A DNA stretch of 13,222 nucleotides from positions 1 to 13,222 of the forward strand of contig JAQSYC010000026.1 of assembly GCA_029256345.1 (NCBI GenBank), given 5' to 3'. The stretch comes from Clostridia bacterium (GTDB taxonomy: Bacteria; Bacillota; Clostridia; Lachnospirales; Cellulosilyticaceae). The translations under genes were made by a program, and so were the position numbers. How positions within the stretch are numbered: the first letter of the stretch is position 1; the number at the start of each line of letters is the position of its first letter. A model generated the notes under the pieces. That model made no database searches and was not told the origin of the DNA. It was given only the letters and a program-made list of their open reading frames with translations. This document shows, one piece after another, positions 12,201 to 13,222 of this stretch.

Positions 12201-13222
12201 TTAGTTTTGAATTTGTCCTTCTACGCCTTCAACAAACCACATGAGTGATAATTGGTCTTCATCTGACATCACGCTGCCTTCTTGTACCATCACTTCACCT
12301 GCTTGATTTTTGATTGGTCCTTGCATAGGATCTAATGTACCGTCTAACATCGCTTTTTTAGCTTCTTCTACTTTTGCAGCTGCGCCTTCTGGAGCATTTG
12401 CAGTAAGTGGTGCGATATCTACAATGCCTTCATTAAACCCTTCCCAATAAGACTCTGACGCATAAGTGCCATCGATTACTGACTGAACAGCTTGAACATA
12501 ATAAGGACCCCAGTTCCAAACAGCACTTGTTAAGTTAGCTTTTGGTGCATAAGCTGACATATCTGAGTTGTACCCTACTGCCCATACGCCTCTTTCTTCA
12601 GCAGCTTGTTGTGGTCCTGCTGTATCCTGATGTTGTGCAATAATATCTACGCCTTGATCTAATAATGCCATAGCTGCATCTTTTTCTTTTGCTGGATCAT
12701 ACCAAGTATTTGTCCATGTGACCTGAACAACAACATCTGGATTAACAGATTGTGCCCCAAGTGTAAATGCATTGATACCTCTTATAACCTCTGGAATAGG
12801 GAAAGCTGCTACATAACCAATTTTGTTGGTTTCAGTCTTCATACCGGCTACGATACCTGTTAAATAACGAGGTTGTTCAATTCTACCAAAGTATGCTGTC
12901 ATATTTTCAGTTGTTTTATATCCTGAACAGTGGAAGAATTTAACATCTGGGAAGTCTTTTGAAACTTTTTCAATATAATCCATGTAACCAAATGAGGTTG
13001 CAAAGATAACATTAGCCCCTTGATCGATCATATCTCTGGCTACTTTTTCAACTTCTGGGCTTTCTGGTACAGATTCTTTTACAAGTACTTCAACATCTGG
13101 AAGTTGTTCTTCGAGGTATTTACGACCTTGATCATGAGCATAAGTATAACCGCCGTCTCCTGGTGGTCCAATGTAGATAAACCCAACTTTAACTGGGGTA
13201 GCTGCAGCTTCTGGGGCTGCTG
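12201..13222 (-). CDS. BMP-family ABC transporter substrate-binding lipoprotein, 5' end outside window
   Basis: Extracellular binding protein that captures the substrate and delivers it to the adjacent permeases. About 340 residues are visible; the frame stays open to the window edge, so the signal peptide and lipobox cysteine are not seen. The visible start is an Ala/Pro linker (AAPEAAATPVKV) leading into GFIYIGPPGDGGYTYAHDQG, the first strand and ligand loop of the BMP/PnrA fold. Later motifs include YFGRIEQPRYLTGIVAGM, NKIGYVAAFPIPEV, TWTNTWYDPAKEKDAA, DIIAQHQDTAGP and GYNSDMS. The gene ends VEGQIQN. It is the first visible gene of the transporter operon, read right to left. BMP proteins bind purine nucleosides (PnrA, NupN) but some bind other ligands; the GDGGYTYAHD variant's ligand is not known to me. 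Confidence 0.93.
   Translation of the reverse strand, partial: AAPEAAATPVKVGFIYIGPPGDGGYTYAHDQGRKYLEEQLPDVEVLVKESVPESPEVEKVARDMIDQGANVIFATSFGYMDYIEKVSKDFPDVKFFHCSGYKTTENMTAYFGRIEQPRYLTGIVAGMKTETNKIGYVAAFPIPEVIRGINAFTLGAQSVNPDVVVQVTWTNTWYDPAKEKDAAMALLDQGVDIIAQHQDTAGPQQAAEERGVWAVGYNSDMSAYAPKANLTSAVWNWGPYYVQAVQSVIDGTYASESYWEGFNEGIVDIAPLTANAPEGAAAKVEEAKKAMLDGTLDPMQGPIKNQAGEVMVQEGSVMSDEDQLSLMWFVEGVEGQIQN

Overview
The window is AT-rich bacterial chromosome from a low-GC Gram-positive, most likely a member of the Clostridia and possibly a Lachnospiraceae-like lineage. The basis is a Gram-positive PurR with a PRPP-binding motif, a clostridial pair of DnaD-domain protein and AAA+ helicase loader, GlgC, MurC, strong AGGAGG-type ribosome binding sites and T-tract hairpin terminators. 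Gene order is housekeeping-like. I see no insertion sequence, phage gene, CRISPR array, tRNA or rRNA.

Left arm (1-1782): on the minus strand, purR (purine repressor) is followed by the 5' part of glgC (ADP-glucose pyrophosphorylase), which runs off the window. The visible glgC lacks about 40-43 residues in the middle of its nucleotidyltransferase fold, in frame, compared with the family. The 246-base region between purR and the divergent murC holds a candidate pair of inverted PurBoxes placed over the purR promoter, which suggests autoregulation.

Centre (1783-6851): the plus strand carries murC (cell wall), a cluster of DnaA-box-like nonamers (two perfect tandem TTATCCACA copies and three near matches), a terminator, an extended -10 promoter, and then a two-gene primosome operon (DnaD-domain protein, then a DnaC/DnaI-type loader) closed by a strong hairpin. 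A stand-alone MocR/GabR-type regulator with an eroded aminotransferase domain follows. DnaA boxes directly ahead of replication-initiation genes are the most interesting signal in the window.

Right arm (6852-13222): a bidirectional terminator separates the convergent halves. On the minus strand, reading right to left, lie a BMP-family lipoprotein (5' end outside the window), a double-ABC ATPase, two permeases that overlap by translational coupling, an XRE-cupin regulator and a molybdopterin-binding (MoCF-domain) protein with a four-cysteine tail. The transporter resembles the purine-nucleoside NupNOPQ/PnrA class. Its pairing with a molybdopterin-binding protein makes purine salvage or molybdenum-hydroxylase-linked purine catabolism a reasonable hypothesis, but the substrate cannot be read from the sequence. 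Three starts were moved from the longest open frame on ribosome-binding-site evidence (3351, 4417, 5517), and a GTG start is proposed for the first permease (10663).
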